The translations under genes were made by a program, and so were the position numbers. The notes under the pieces were generated by a model. The model was not told where the DNA came from. It did no database searches and saw only the letters and a program-made list of their open reading frames with translations. Below, piece after piece: positions 21,551-33,300 of a DNA stretch of 64,000 nucleotides; position 1 is the stretch's first letter; each line of letters starts with the position of its first letter. The stretch covers positions 532,617-596,616 of the forward strand of contig NW_005434661.1 of NCBI RefSeq assembly GCF_000315625.1, written 5' to 3'. Source of the stretch: Guillardia theta CCMP2712 (Eukaryota; Cryptophyceae; Pyrenomonadales; Geminigeraceae).

Positions 21551-23591
21551 ATGCGGCTTCTGCGTGTGCTTATCCCTGCCTTCGTCGCGTCCACCCTCGT
21601 CTTGCTACTCAACAGGCGCAGGGTGGCAGAGCTCCTGACAAGCTTCTCTCGAGAGGAGCGGGAGGAGGAGGAGATCGATGACGATAGAACAGCAGAGGAG
21701 GAGAAGGAGGAGGAGGAGGAGGAGGAGTGCGAGATCAGCGACGAGCTCTCTTGCAACAAGATCCACTTCCTCTTCGTCGAGTGGAAGAATCTCCGCCCCT
21801 TCGAGCAGCTGCTCGAGAGATGGCGACCAGCCGACAGGAGCAAGGTGATCCCCAGCATGGGAGCTTATCTCTCCTCTTGTCTCTTCCTGACTTCCATGGC
21901 AGAGGTGGTACAAGCTGCTGATGGAGGCGTCGCGGCAGCTGCGAGCAGAGAGGAACCTGGAGCGAGCAAGGGACCTGATCAGCGAGGCCGAGGAGGCCTG
22001 CAAGCTCATCGCATCCAGCAGCAGGAGGAAGCATGCCATGGTCTTCGTCCAGCAGGCCATCGGCTGGCTGCACGTGTGTGTGGACCTCTTGGACGTGGCC
22101 GAGCACAACTTCTACCTCTCCGTGCAGGGCTGGGCTGAGCTCAAGTCGAACCATCACCCCATGATGCGCGACCTGCTCCTCAACCTCTCGAGGACCTGCC
22201 GAGAGAACGGGAAGCTCTCCAGCAGCATCCAGCTGGCATGGAGGGCGTTCGAGCTCGGGCGCATGCTGGGGATGGAGGTGAAGGACAAGTGCGAGGCCCT
22301 TCTCTGCCTGTCCAACGGCCTGAGGAGCGACGGGCGACTCGTGGAGGCTCTCATGGTGCTCAACTTTGCGCTGGAGGTGGTGACGGGGGAGGAGAACTTG
22401 GAGCAGGAGGAGGGGGGGCTGGAGGCGACGCTGATGTTCGAGCTGGAGGTGCACGGGGACGGCAGGAGGGAGCTGAAGAGCGTGGCGCTGGACGAGATGA
22501 CGGACGTGGAGTGCGTTATCTTGTTCGAGATGGCCAACGTCTGCTGGACGCTTGAGATGAGCCAGTACGCTATCAACTACGACGATCTGTGGATGGACTA
22601 CCTCCAAGTGAAGACCTCCCCCTCCAAGTTCGTCCAGGTCATGTCCAGACTTGCGGAGGAGAGGGAGGATGGGGAGCAGGACCTTCATGCTGCCAAGATC
22701 TTGGAGGAGACCGTCCACCGCTTGTGTCATGGTGAGCTGACTCCCGTACGGCCGCGCGAGCTCTGCATGGCTGACTCGCGTTGTGAGCAGAGAGAATTGA
22801 TCCAGAGGATTTGGCCCGGATCCTCCTCAGACTTGGAGAAGTTTACAGGTTGAAACAGTCTTCCTTTCCCTCCCTCTCCCTCCTTCCCCCTTCCCCTCCC
22901 CTCCCTCTTCTCAACCTTCCTCTATCTCGCTCCTCCTCTCGCTTCCACCACCCCGATTTCATCTCACCTCCTCATAGGCGGTTGGGAGAGCTCAACAAGG
23001 CGCTCAAGACATTCCGCCAAGGTCTTGACTCCACATCCTCGACGTGATAGCGCCTGATACCCGCAGGCTTCAAACTCATTCAGCCCTCACCAGCCTCTTT
23101 CACCTTCTCCCGCTCGTCTGCCCCCTTCCTCTCCCCGTCCAACTCAGTCCTCCGAGCCTGTTTCGCTGCCTCCATGGGAGGGCTGATGCTGGAAATGTCC
23201 ACTTTCGACATGCAAGAGGTCGAGGACACGCTCATGGATGGACGCGATGCTCTCAAGTCGCCCTGCCTGAACACCCGCATGGCTAACTTCCCTGACATGC
23301 TTGGGACAGATCCGTTTACTCGTCTGTGGACACCAACGAGGGAGCGTTCTGGGACACAGCGCTGGTAACGCTGACTGCGTCACTTGCTTGATCTCTGACA
23401 TGCCAAGGCAGAAAGTCGAGCTGCAGCTTTCAGACGTCTATCACCGCACGCTCATAAGGATCGGGTGAGAAGCTTGTGAGTGCGACAGAGGCTGGTGACT
23501 TTATGTTCACAGCAAGTACAAGGAGGCGGAGAGTATCAAACGAAGGATGGAAGAAATACAAGAGACGTACTGCCTGCAGTTAACGCGATGA
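21551..23591 (+). CDS. Membrane-anchored TPR-like (NASP-like) protein
   Basis: Exon 1 starts MRLLRVLIPAFVASTLVLLL, a signal peptide or signal anchor. A Glu-rich tract follows, then FVEWKNLRPFEQLLERWRPA. The long second exon (to about 22,730) is all helical: ASRQLRAERNLERARDLISE, AMVFVQQAIGWLHVCVDLLD, LLNLSRTCRENGKLSSSIQL, ALLCLSNGLRSDGRLVEALM and MANVCWTLEMSQYAINYDD. Paired helices with small residues at A/G/A spacing look like tetratricopeptide repeats. Short downstream exons follow: RLGELNKALKTFRQGLDS, LEMSTFDMQEVEDTLMDGRD, KVELQLSDVYHRTLIRIG and KYKEAESIKRRMEEIQETYC, with a TGA at 23,589-23,591. I recognise the fold but no named family. It is probably a scaffold facing the lumen or anchored to a membrane. 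Its 3' end converges on the SWEET gene 176 bases away. Confidence 0.65.
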
Positions 23592-23767
23592 AGGTCAATA
23601 CTTCCAGCGCTGGTGGAGGAAGGTTTCTCCTCAAAACTTTCTGTACAAAAACTGCTGAAACCCTGCTGCAGGCATCTCATCGGAAAATCTTGACCACACC
23701 AACAGAGATGCAGGTAGCTCTGGTGAGACGAAACAACTACAACTCGATGGCGGGGGAGGCTTCTCCT

Positions 23768-24523
23768 TCACGACCCGTTCTCGACCTCCAAGTCGCTCGT
23801 GGGGACCTTGGCGTCGCTGGTCCAAGAGGGCTTGTCCGTGTGCAGCAAAGGATGCTCACTGCGGCGAGGGAAGACAACAATCAACAGACCTTGCGTGATG
23901 GCCATGACGATGCCGAAGATGTTAGGAAGAGCAATGAAGAGATCGTTGACCATCAGTCCATACACCAACCATGACAGGCAGTTCATCAACTGAGCGCACG
24001 CAAAGGGCCGGTTGATCGAGTCCGCGTTCTTCTTGTTGACAATCTCTACGACGGTAGAGAGAGGGCTGGAGAAGAGGAAGAAGACGGTTCCGAGGGAGAT
24101 GTACCCGATTAAGCTCTTAGCAGCCACCACATCCTGCACCATGGATGCTGCGAACCCCGTCAGCCCGACGACGGAGACGAGAACGATCAACGTCGTCTCC
24201 ACCCGCAGCCGCGTCGGGGCGTCGGCTAGCTGCAAAGCTGAGCTGTAGTACCACAAGCCTGATATGCAGCCCCCAAAGTTCCCGCAGAAGACGAGAGGAT
24301 CCCGAGAACAGACGCTGTAGAAGCACCAGGAAAGACTGTTGGCTACTATGAGCGGGAAAGGCATCGGGTTCACCTCGCCAAGCGTTCCCTTGCGGCGGCA
24401 TGCGAGGATGGTGGGAATGTGTGCAAGGAGAAGAATATTGTTGAAAATGATGCCGATGATAGGTGCGATGGAGATGATGAGAGCGTTGCTCGATTCCATG
24501 CTTTCCATCTTGTCGATACTCAC
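23768..24523 (-). CDS. SWEET (MtN3/saliva) sugar transporter
   Basis: An intronless gene of 251 residues with seven hydrophobic segments arranged as 3+1+3. Each triple-helix bundle carries the MtN3 signature: the first has NPMPFPLIVANSLSWCFYSV, the second has DSINRPFACAQLMNCLSWL followed by VYGLMVNDLFIALPNIFGI. In this family the Asn and Trp of these motifs line the sugar path. SWEETs are bidirectional facilitators for mono- or disaccharides in plasma or endomembranes. Length and topology match eukaryotic SWEETs. The ~30-residue C-terminal tail is hydrophilic with Ser/Thr/Pro. Substrate and membrane cannot be told from sequence. Confidence 0.92.
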   Translation of the reverse strand: MSIDKMESMESSNALIISIAPIIGIIFNNILLLAHIPTILACRRKGTLGEVNPMPFPLIVANSLSWCFYSVCSRDPLVFCGNFGGCISGLWYYSSALQLADAPTRLRVETTLIVLVSVVGLTGFAASMVQDVVAAKSLIGYISLGTVFFLFSSPLSTVVEIVNKKNADSINRPFACAQLMNCLSWLVYGLMVNDLFIALPNIFGIVMAITQGLLIVVFPRRSEHPLLHTDKPSWTSDAKVPTSDLEVENGS

Positions 24524-24779
24524 AGATTACAGGCAGACAGCTGGCACAATGGCGCGACACCACTAGTTGAAAGGAAGGCCTGGGCTCTGCTATCGAAAGT
24601 GCGCTAAGGACGTCAAGGGAGCGGCAGGCCAGAGGGAGAAGGCAGAGGGTCGGGAGTAAGAAGGGAGAGAGGGAGAGAGGAGGGAGAAGCTCGCAATGGT
24701 GTCGATCCTTTGCCGGGCACGTACGGTGAGGGAAAACATGAGGAAGAGCTGGGGAAAGACTCTATCAGCAGGGTGGGGT

Positions 24780-25935
24780 GATATCATTTGTTGGTAGGGG
24801 TGTTACTTAACCCTCCTTGAGATACTGATAATATAGCGAAAAGTAGGGGTTATCATCACAAAACCCTTAAAGGTAGTCCAAGGGTTATCAAAAGATGAGG
24901 GTAGGGGTAGTACTGCTGTCGGAGAGTTTCGTTTGTCATCACCCCAGTATGAATACCCCTACCCCCCCTTTTCAATCCATTTGACCACCCTACCACGAAC
25001 TTATACCGTAAAATTACCCCAACTTCCAGGTACAAATGACCCCTACCCTGCTCTACTCCGATCCAAACAGCACCCTAACCCTCCCCTCTCCTCCTTTTAT
25101 TCCCCAATACTTCGGCGGGCCTGCCTGGGTGACGAAAAAAAGATCTTGTAAAACTGAAGACAAAAAAATGATAGCTCATAACCTTGTTGAATTTCAAACA
25201 CTTTTTGCCTTGTTGCCTACCCTACCCTACCCTATCTCAAACTTTCCACCCCCTACCCGTGTTTTCGAAGGCACTCTAAGCCCTACCCCCTACTCGAAGA
25301 ATTCCTTCTCCCCCAATTCTTCTCTACCCCTCTCCTTACAACCCCACCTAGTCTTTTCTGCTTTCAATTTAGGAGAATCGATGGGTCAGTAAAGTGTTGT
25401 ATGTACCCTACCCTACATATTCCATAACCCCACCCTTTGAACCATCTTCAAAAGTATCCCCACCCTGCGCAACAATGTCGTAAGACACCCACCCCTCATT
25501 TCGAAGTCAAAACAGGGGTGCTCGTAATAGCTACATCCATTCTTGCCTACCCCCATTCCGGGGGGAATGAAGTACCCTACCCCATGTTTGATCCTCAATC
25601 TTACCATCCCCCTCCTCGACTTTACCTACCCCACAGACAGAATATGATCCTAACCCCCACCCATGATTGATCAACACCACCCACCCATAAATTGAGATTT
25701 TTGGTGCGATTGTGTACCCCTACCACCTTTTACCCATGTAAATACCCCTACAATTTCCCTTGGTCAAAGTGTTTACATGACCCCATGAACAACAATAGTA
25801 CCCTACCCTCCGATTTGTGAATTACACCCCGTGGCACCCTCAAAAATTGACCACCGACTGAAACCCCCTACCCCATTCTTCAGGCATTTCCGACAACCAC
25901 ACCCTACACTCTACCCCACCCCTCGTCGCACCCAC
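24780..25935. repeat. TACCCC-rich intergenic zone
   Basis: After about 150 bases of mixed or G-rich sequence, the + strand is dominated from about 24,940 to 25,930 by CCCTACCCC, CTACCCCC and CCCACCC words at irregular spacing. Open frames here are short and Pro/Thr/Tyr-rich because of the repeat, so none is called. This lies upstream of the SWEET gene (-). Confidence 0.7.
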
Positions 25936-26474
25936 TTCCCGCCTTGTTTGTACTTGAGGCGCGGCCATGCCAGGGAGGGAGGAGGGAAAGAAACGGCGAA
26001 GAAAACGAGGAAGAGAATGAGAAAGAGGAGACAGAGTGGAGCAAAGGAGAAGCAGGAAGTTAGCAATGAACTGATGCGTTTCAATGACGTGAGATCCCAC
26101 GCGGCATGTTTACGGGAACAGGGAAGCAGGAATAGTTTATGGAGACACTTTTCAGGGGCAGGAGCAGCAAGGAGGCTCAAGTGCTATGTATGACAGAAGA
26201 TTAGTTTGAAGGTTCGGTGGAGAAGTGGCGTAGGCTAGCGAGCACTGTTTCACGTTCAAGGGAGGAGTGCAAAACGACATTGCAACAGCAGTGAGAAAAA
26301 CAAGATTCATTGAGTTAGAGGCATCTTTCAAGCAAAGAGGAATGTCTCGATGGCCTGTTCTGATGTATTTGTTGCAAATTATGCAGATCCACCAATGGTT
26401 CCGTTCATCCAATCAAGTGTCTTCTTGTGCATGAGGCTCACAGGGCTCATGAGGCATTGCACTAAGGAAGAAGT
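25936..26474. other. Intergenic, no supported gene
   Basis: A purine-rich patch (25,970-26,060) is followed by ordinary sequence. It could include 5' UTR or a non-coding first exon of the gene that follows. Confidence 0.35.
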
Positions 26475-28142
26475 TTGAGGCTCACATTCATTTGTGTGTT
26501 CTTCTATCAAGTACTTGTCAACATGATCTCTTGCTTATTCCCGCGGAAAAAGCCATCTTCAAAGCAGGACGGATGCAAGCTGTGGTCATGTGAGAATCCC
26601 AACGAGGCAGCAACTCTCCTGAGGTCGATTGGTTTGAACAAACTGGCGTCTATCGCACTTTCCTGCCAACTTGACGGTCCAGCATTGGCGAGCGTACTCG
26701 ACAATTTGCAACCGAGACTTTTCTCCGGAGACGATCAGGGTTTGAGTGCTCCTAGCTCTGTGAACAGCACAGACAATGAGGAGAGGACGAAGAATCCTCC
26801 TTCCATGCGTGAGTCCTCTAGTTGGCTCAGCCAGACCTTGAAGCAGAATGGTGAATCAGCGGAAGACAAAGCGAATTCAAAAAGCAATCTCCGTAACGAG
26901 ATGACCTCTGCAGATGAGACGTCGACGCTTGCATCACAAGTGGCTGAAGATGGTTCTAGTCCGCATGAGGAGAAGAAGTCGAGTGAAAGATCGACTCATT
27001 CGCTCAACCCCAACGATCCTAGCAGTCCGCCAGAGAGCAGCAAACAGGCCCTTCTGCCGACTTCTCCATCTCGTTCCAAGTCAAAGAGCATGAAGACGAT
27101 AAAATCAGACATCCAAAATTGCTTGCCCTGTCAGAGAGATGCTACAGGAACTGGATCAGGTGTTGCTGAGGTTCATTTTTTTTGACTGTTTGGTTGAAAC
27201 TAAGCCTGTTGGCAGGTGAAACAAGATTACAAAGAGAGCTTGCAGACAGCGGGGGCTATGAGAGTGAAGTCGCGGAGATCAACTCTTCCAATGGCGAAGC
27301 CTCATGCCCCTCGATCAGATTTTGATTGTTTGAAGGAACCGTTCTACTCTTCTCACAGGCGATTCCAGGAAAACGAGAAATTTTTGCCAATCGAAGAAGA
27401 TGATGTGGATGGATCTCAACCTCTGCCGTCGAAGCATGATTCGCTGCTGAAGCTTCTGTCTGAGAATGGTGCGGAACAAACGCAGGCGCCATCCAAGTGC
27501 ATCAACGGAATGAAGGGGAACGAGCGACCAAACAATCGTTCCAGAAAATCGTCGGGCAAGAAACATGCTCCTATTTCTGAGAAGGCTTTAAACGGAGGCA
27601 TCCGGCAGATAAGTTCAGAAGTTCATAAACCCCTCCGCTCAGAAGTCGACTCGGCATCGAAGCAGCAGATGAATCAGAAAGATCCCAAACCTTCGACGAG
27701 CGACAAGAAGCAGCCTATGTTGAATGGCCAGAGTCAATTGGATCCAAACGGAGCTGACAGGGCCCATGTCAAGACATCAAGTCCAATCAAGGGAGGAAAC
27801 GGGTTGACTAAGCTCCTGACGATGGCACGACTATCAGAATCATCCTCGTTCCATGAGTCAAGTCAGAACTCGCCTGCACAGGGTGATGAGCACCCAACAT
27901 CTCCCCAAGCAGTGAACCTCTCAGACCTCCATCCTTTCTTTGCCGAGATGGATTTGATCAGGAAGACGGAGATCGCCTCCAAGGTCCAAGTCCCCAAGTT
28001 GTGGGCGGAAGGCTCGACGCCGCGGTCTCACATGGACTGCTCTATCAAGATCAACTACAGTCAGCTTGACGGGGAGCAGAGCGATCGGAGCCTGACCTCG
28101 CAGGGATACACTTCGAGCGAAGTATGCTCGGTAACCTCATAA
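26475..28142 (+). CDS. Protein with N-terminal SAM-like domain and long disordered tail
   Basis: Exon 1 (26,475-27,170) and exon 2 (27,216-28,142) join in phase through a 45-base intron to give about 540 residues. After a short hydrophobic N-terminus, residues ~40-80 read LWSCENPNEAATLLRSIGLN, then KLASIALSCQLDGPALASVL. This spacing (a Trp, then a helix with SIGL, then DGxxL) resembles a SAM domain, which mediates protein-protein contacts. The rest is hydrophilic, rich in Ser, Lys, Pro and Asn, with no fold I recognise apart from a small conserved-looking block near LSDLHPFFAEMDLIRKTEI. The start could instead be the ATG at 26,523 (MISCLFPRKKP). Function is unknown; a regulatory or scaffold role is a guess. 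Confidence 0.6.
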
Positions 28143-28305
28143 AAGCTGCATCTTCTGTGCAAAGCTCTGGAATATGGTGTACATTGTACTTTAAGTGGAC
28201 ATGTCGGAATTAAGCAAGTAATGAAAGGAATGTCTATTTGTCAGATATCAGAGATGATTCAAGAATAATTGAGCATTCTCTGCAGGAGATCCAATCTCAT
28301 GAAAC

Positions 28306-29289
28306 TCAATCTCCCTTCTTTTCCATGGTCTTGTCTTGAGCATCTCCTGACTTCTCGCTCTCTTGGTCCAGCGAATCCCACCTCTTAGACGTGAGGTCTC
28401 CGAACTGTATGTAGGATGCATCACGTATCGCTAGATCTTCGGACTTGCCCATGAGCTGCCAACATCCCTTGTCGCTGACTAGAGCGACCGAGAGAGGATT
28501 GGGCAGACGAGAGTTGCCATCTGCGATCACATACAGTTTCACGTCGCCTTCCTCTCTCCGCGTCTCCTCAGCATCCCCCGGTGCGTCTTCCCCCTCGGCC
28601 TTCTCTCCTTCCGTCGGAGGGAGCAGCACAGCGTAGATGAGTCTGAGCCTCCTGTCGCCGAGCTCCGTCACTTCCTCTGCCGAGATCGCATGCCCAAGTG
28701 TGAACTGAGCAGTAGGGGAGAAGACATGCTGCCGCCTCTGTAGGATGGAGGAGACCAGAGGGCGGAGGTAGTCGGAGTCATCTCGTAGCCAGTGATTAGC
28801 ATGGAAGCCATTGCGCAGGTACCAGATGCACGTGGCGATCAGGGGGCTGCTCGAGCAGACGCTGCTGTAGGACAGGCGGTGTAACAGGCGGACTGCAGCT
28901 CTCACAAACAGCGATCGCCTCATTCGAGAGGACAGGCGTCGATCCTGCATGGCGACAACACCTAGCCCAACAGTTGCCAAGGATACGCAAGAGCTCGGGG
29001 AGGACAAGAGGGCAGGAAGAGAATAGCCGATGCCGATGCCCAGGGCTACCCCAGCAGGCAGCTGAACCCACGAGCTCGAGAGCAACCTGAGCAGAGAGAA
29101 GGAGCGACGAGGAATCGCCTTTGAGGGCTCGTCTTGGGGCTTCAGTTGGCTTCCTGACACGTGGAGAGCTCTACACGCCTTCCAGGGGCTACACGCCTTC
29201 TGCAGGAATCTCACCGCACTTCCGCCACGATGAGTAGGCTGAGAAAGTAAGGCGCCAAAATTACATGCTCGGGGGAGCGGACTTGACAT
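28306..29289 (-). CDS. Probable mitochondrial inner-membrane protein
   Basis: An intronless frame of 327 residues starting at the ATG at 29,289; the open frame continues upstream only through simple repeat. The first ~50 residues are rich in Arg, Ser and Ala with no acids (PLPRACNFGALLSQPTHRGG), as in a mitochondrial presequence. A membrane segment follows (VQLPAGVALGIGIGYSLPAL), then SCVSLATVGLGVVAMQ and a second hydrophobic patch near PLIATCIWYL. The C-terminal half is soluble: FTLGHAISAEEVTELGDRRL, an acidic insert, then DVKLYVIADGNSRLPNPLSV. This layout (presequence, one or two membrane segments, soluble alpha/beta domain) resembles assembly factors such as Tim21 or Coa1, but I cannot match it to a family. 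Confidence 0.6.
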   Translation of the reverse strand: MSSPLPRACNFGALLSQPTHRGGSAVRFLQKACSPWKACRALHVSGSQLKPQDEPSKAIPRRSFSLLRLLSSSWVQLPAGVALGIGIGYSLPALLSSPSSCVSLATVGLGVVAMQDRRLSSRMRRSLFVRAAVRLLHRLSYSSVCSSSPLIATCIWYLRNGFHANHWLRDDSDYLRPLVSSILQRRQHVFSPTAQFTLGHAISAEEVTELGDRRLRLIYAVLLPPTEGEKAEGEDAPGDAEETRREEGDVKLYVIADGNSRLPNPLSVALVSDKGCWQLMGKSEDLAIRDASYIQFGDLTSKRWDSLDQESEKSGDAQDKTMEKKGD

Positions 29290-29444
29290 AGAAGACAGGG
29301 AGTTGTTTGTTTCACATGAGTTCACAGATATGAAGGAGAATCGAGGGAGATAACAAACGGGATCAGCAGGAAACGAAACGAGACAAGAATATGCACAAGG
29401 GAAAGGATGGGTAGATCTTGATGATGCAGGTGAAGCAGATAATG

Positions 29445-29447
29445 ACC

Positions 29448-29487
<40 letters not shown>

Positions 29488-29545
29488 GGAGGAGGAGGAG
29501 GAGGAGGAGGAGGAGGAGGAGGAGAAGGAGGAGGAGGAGGAGTAT
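29445..29545. repeat. (ATG)n adjoining (GAG)n
   Basis: A TGA/ATG trinucleotide run (about 29,448-29,488) changes directly into (GAG)n (about 29,486-29,520) and then imperfect GAGGAGAAG. It lies upstream of the mitochondrial-type gene. Confidence 0.88.
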
Positions 29546-29639
29546 AACCAGCCACAGCATGAGGAGGAGGAGAAGGAGGAGGAGCAAGAGAAGCTCAATG
29601 TGAGCTTCAGCTGTCGAGCCTGCGCTCGCATCGTCTCTA

Positions 29640-30240
29640 GAATTTATTGCCCTCCTCCCCGCTCTGGTCCTTCTCAGGACCCCCAGCCTCGCAGGCCGCA
29701 ACACCCCCCTGAGGAAGGCCTAGGACCCCGTACAGGAAAAGATGCCGCGGCCGGACTCCGGGACCTCAGACTCCGGACTCAGTAGTTCGGAGAGAGAAGG
29801 CCCGGACGGACTCCGAGCGAGGCCCGGCCCGGGAGTATGGACAAGGAATTGAGACAACTTGAGTGACTGAGCAGAGTGACTGCCAAAGCCTGTGGCCCGG
29901 TTCAAGGGAACGCTCGTGTCAATGTCAGTCTTGCGGGAGTGAACCCCGTTGAAGTTGAGTTTTGATTACAAAGACACGGAGTGAGGGGCGCGGGTTAGTA
30001 CTGTACGGTACCGTAGTACTGTCCGACCACGCGGCCCGCCGGGCCGCCCCGCGCGGCTCAGCTCAGTCAGCTCGCTCCGACCGTCACCCGGTCACCCTCC
30101 GGCGGAGCCAGTCACGCCGGTGCTACTCAGTGACCGGGGGGCCACCCGTGGGCCGGACACCGCGGCGGGCAGCTCGAAACGTGCACTACAAGTGTACGGT
30201 CCGATCGTGGGAAAGTGAAGTGAGCAGAACTGATGAGATC
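29640..30240. repeat. GC-rich intergenic block related to the dispersed repeat
   Basis: A GC-rich stretch with GGCCCG, GCCGGGCCGCC and GGACTC words, like those at 5.2-5.9, 39.2-39.3 and 51.0-51.1 kb. It contains a KpnI-centred near-palindrome (AGTACTGT-ACGGTACCGT-AGTACT) at about 29,997-30,020. No coding content is visible. Confidence 0.5.
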
Positions 30241-30296
30241 AAACTTGTGTGTTTGGTCGATGAAAGTTCATCTTCCTCTCTCTACGTTACAACATC

Positions 30297-30352
30297 CTCC
30301 TCCTCCTCCTCCTCCTCCTCCTCCTCCTCCTCCTCCTCCTCCTCCTCCCCTT
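30297..30352. repeat. (CTC)n trinucleotide tract at the REV3 stop
   Basis: About 17 CTC units on the + strand end roughly ten bases past the stop codon of the REV3 gene (-), so they fall at the start of its 3' UTR as (GAG)n. Confidence 0.9.
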
Positions 30353-33300
30353 CACCACTCCAAGAAGTTCACGCCCCAGTCTATGCGACTCGATGCTTCC
30401 CACAGCTGCTGCGCCTTCACGCGGTCGTAGAGCACCGGGCAGTCCACCGCGTCGCACCCTGTCACGAGCCGCATGCTCCCTACACAACTCACGCAGATCC
30501 TGCAGAGCCGGGCAAGATCTCGCTCCACCCTCCCCCGACGATTCTGCATCGTACACAGAGCCACTTGAGGAAGGGAAGTGCACTCCGCACAGACGGCCGT
30601 CCTGCCGCAGGTGAGATGAGCGCGGGGAGCAAGAGAGGAGGAGGAGCTCGGTCATGGGAGGAGGAGCGTCACCTGGAGAGCTGGTCGCAGAGGATACAGT
30701 GCATGCTCTGGAAGTGACTCCGGATGCTGCCTTCATGAGAAGCGTGGTCCCTCGAGCTCCGCGCGTTCAACCCTGTCATAGTCTCTGCCATGGCACGTAT
30801 ACAGTGTCTGCCATGCAGGAGTCACGAAGGGAGAGAGGGAGAGGCAGGAAGGGGAGGGAGAGGAGGGAGAGGAGGGAGAGGTGGGAGAGGAGGAGGAAAG
30901 GGTCAGGGAGGGCAAGAAAGGGATTGACGAGGAGGAGGGGGGGGGATGGGAGAGGAGAGGAGGATGGGAGAGGAGTTGAAGGAGGACCTTGCGCGGCTGT
31001 AGCGTGGGAGCTCGAGGTACCATCGCCGTATGTCGACACCAAAGAGGGAGAGGAGGCGCTCGAGGCAGGGGATCAGAGCCTTGGTGATGTAGTACTGCGC
31101 GTTGATCCGAAGCATCCCAGAGGAGGCGAGGAGCTCGCGCGGGTCAAGGACGAGGTCCACCAGACGCGCTCCTGGCTGGCCGCACACGACGACGTAGGGG
31201 ATCCTCTCGGCATGCAGAGCTCCCGCTCGGGGGTCTCGGAGAACCTTGGTTGCGTTGACAGTGGCGGCAGGGGGGAGGGTGGAAGAGGCGTAGGTCCCCT
31301 GCCTGACCTCCTTCGCAAAGACGTACTCGTTGATGTTCAAGTTGGAGGCGATGATGTCCATGAAGACGCCCTCCATGTAGCTCTTGAGCTTGGAGATGTT
31401 CTTCGTCTCGAACAGCACCTTCAGCGCCTTCTCCTGCACCCTCATGACCAGCGGACACGAGTCTCTCCTCACCATCTCGATGCCCTTGGCGTCGAGGACA
31501 GGCTTGGAGGAAGGAGAGTCGTAGCTGTACCCCACGTAGCGCTTCTTGGCCACCATCATGCTCGGCTGATAGACTTTCTCCAGCTCCAGCTCCATCGGAG
31601 CAGGGTTCTCAGCTGTGACCGCAGCAGCGATCTCCCTGCCGATGCGAAACGCTTCCTCTCGCGACCTCCCAGGGATCTCGACGAAGAGACTGTCTGTGTC
31701 CCCGTAGATCACTCGCGCCCCCCATTGCCTCCCCTCTTCTACCGTCCGGATCGCTCGCTCCAGCGTCTCTCGCCCCGTCTGCACGATGGCGTCGGCCAAG
31801 TCGGCGCATGGCATGCGGCCGGAGAAGCCGGCGGAGGTGTAGCCGTAGGTGACGTTGGCGATGAGCTTGAGGCCGAACTGCCTGGAGTTGAGGGTCCTGT
31901 AGAGCTTCACGTCTCCCCCGACCTGTTTCATCAACTTCTTCACCGCCACTCTCGCCTGCAGGATCTCTCGCAGCAGACGAGGCAGCACCCCCTCGCGCTT
32001 GTCGGGCGGCAGGAACGCCATGCCATTGGGAGTGATGATCGCCTCCTCTCGCACGCTCGCCAGCAGGCCGGGGGCGCGGCGGAGGCTGGAGACGCCGAGC
32101 TTGACGTTGCCGTCGCTGTCGGGCTCGACGAGCTTGCCGAGGCAGGTGGAGTAACACATGTTGTAGGCGATCACGACAGAGGGGTAGAGGGACCGGAAGT
32201 CGAGGACGCAGACGGGGCTGCTGTAGAAGGCGCTCTGCGGCTCCATCACCAGCGGGATGCACTCCGTGGCTGGCTGGCTCTGCCGCTGCTGCACGGAGGG
32301 AGAGAGGAGGAGGAAGTTCTGCGTGCGAGCGAGGCGGTAGAGCATGCTCTCTACCCGATACTGGGACCCGCGGCTGAGGACCGAGAAGAAGTCGATGCCG
32401 AAGACGCGCGCAAGTTCGCAGGTCCTGCCGACGAGCTCCATGGCTTCGAGGATGAGGAGCGTGTTGCTGGCCTTCTCAAGGAGGTAGAGCAGGACCTGCC
32501 GCTTCAGACTGTGCGGGGAGGCAAGGTGCCTCCTGCTCTCGCCTCCCACTGAGCTCCCGTCGGGGTCAGCCTTGCTCGTGGCTGCCACATGCTCCTCTTG
32601 GGACTGGAACCATGAATGGAGCAGCTGAGGAGGAAAGGATGGCACCCTCTTGTTCAGCACCTTAGCGCAGACGTTGGTGTAGTTGTACAGACCAAGTTTG
32701 ATCTCCTGGATGATACGTTCAGATCCCCTCCTCCCTCCTCTACATTCACCCTTCTTCTCTTCCTTCCTTCCTCCTCCTCCTCTCCTCCCCTTCCTCGTTC
32801 TCCCGTCCTTCCCCTCCTTCCCTCCTCCGCCTCCTCTCCCCACCTGCCGGCATAATCGCCACACGTTGAGAATCTCCCTCCCGCAGACGTGGATGCCTGA
32901 CTGCTGCTGCTGGCCGTAGGTGTCGGGTCGAGACTCTAGAGTGCTGCGGTGGAAGGGACAGCGGGAGAGGCAGCGGTCAAGGGGGAACCCGATAGCGGCT
33001 GATCGCTCGAGGAGGTAACCGCAGGACGCGTGCTGAACTTCGAAGCCGACGAGGATGTCGGGGTCAGTATCCCGCAGCTGGACGACGAGGTGAGAGAGAG
33101 CGAGGCTGGAGTAGAGGAGGAAGATTGATGAAGGGAAGGTGAGAGGAGGGAGAGGGGGAGGAAGGGGAGGTGCGAGGGCGATAGAAAGTTGGAGGAGACG
33201 AGAGTTGAGAACGGGAAAGAAAAGCAGCTGAAGTAAGAAGGAAGGAGATGAGCGAATGGTGATGGGTGTGTGCAAGCTGAAGATGCGATGGAGGAGGGAG

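Noticed and set aside
30654-32552. 632-codon open frame on the + strand
   Set aside because: It is the antisense shadow of the REV3 polymerase exon, which carries motifs A, B and C on the minus strand.
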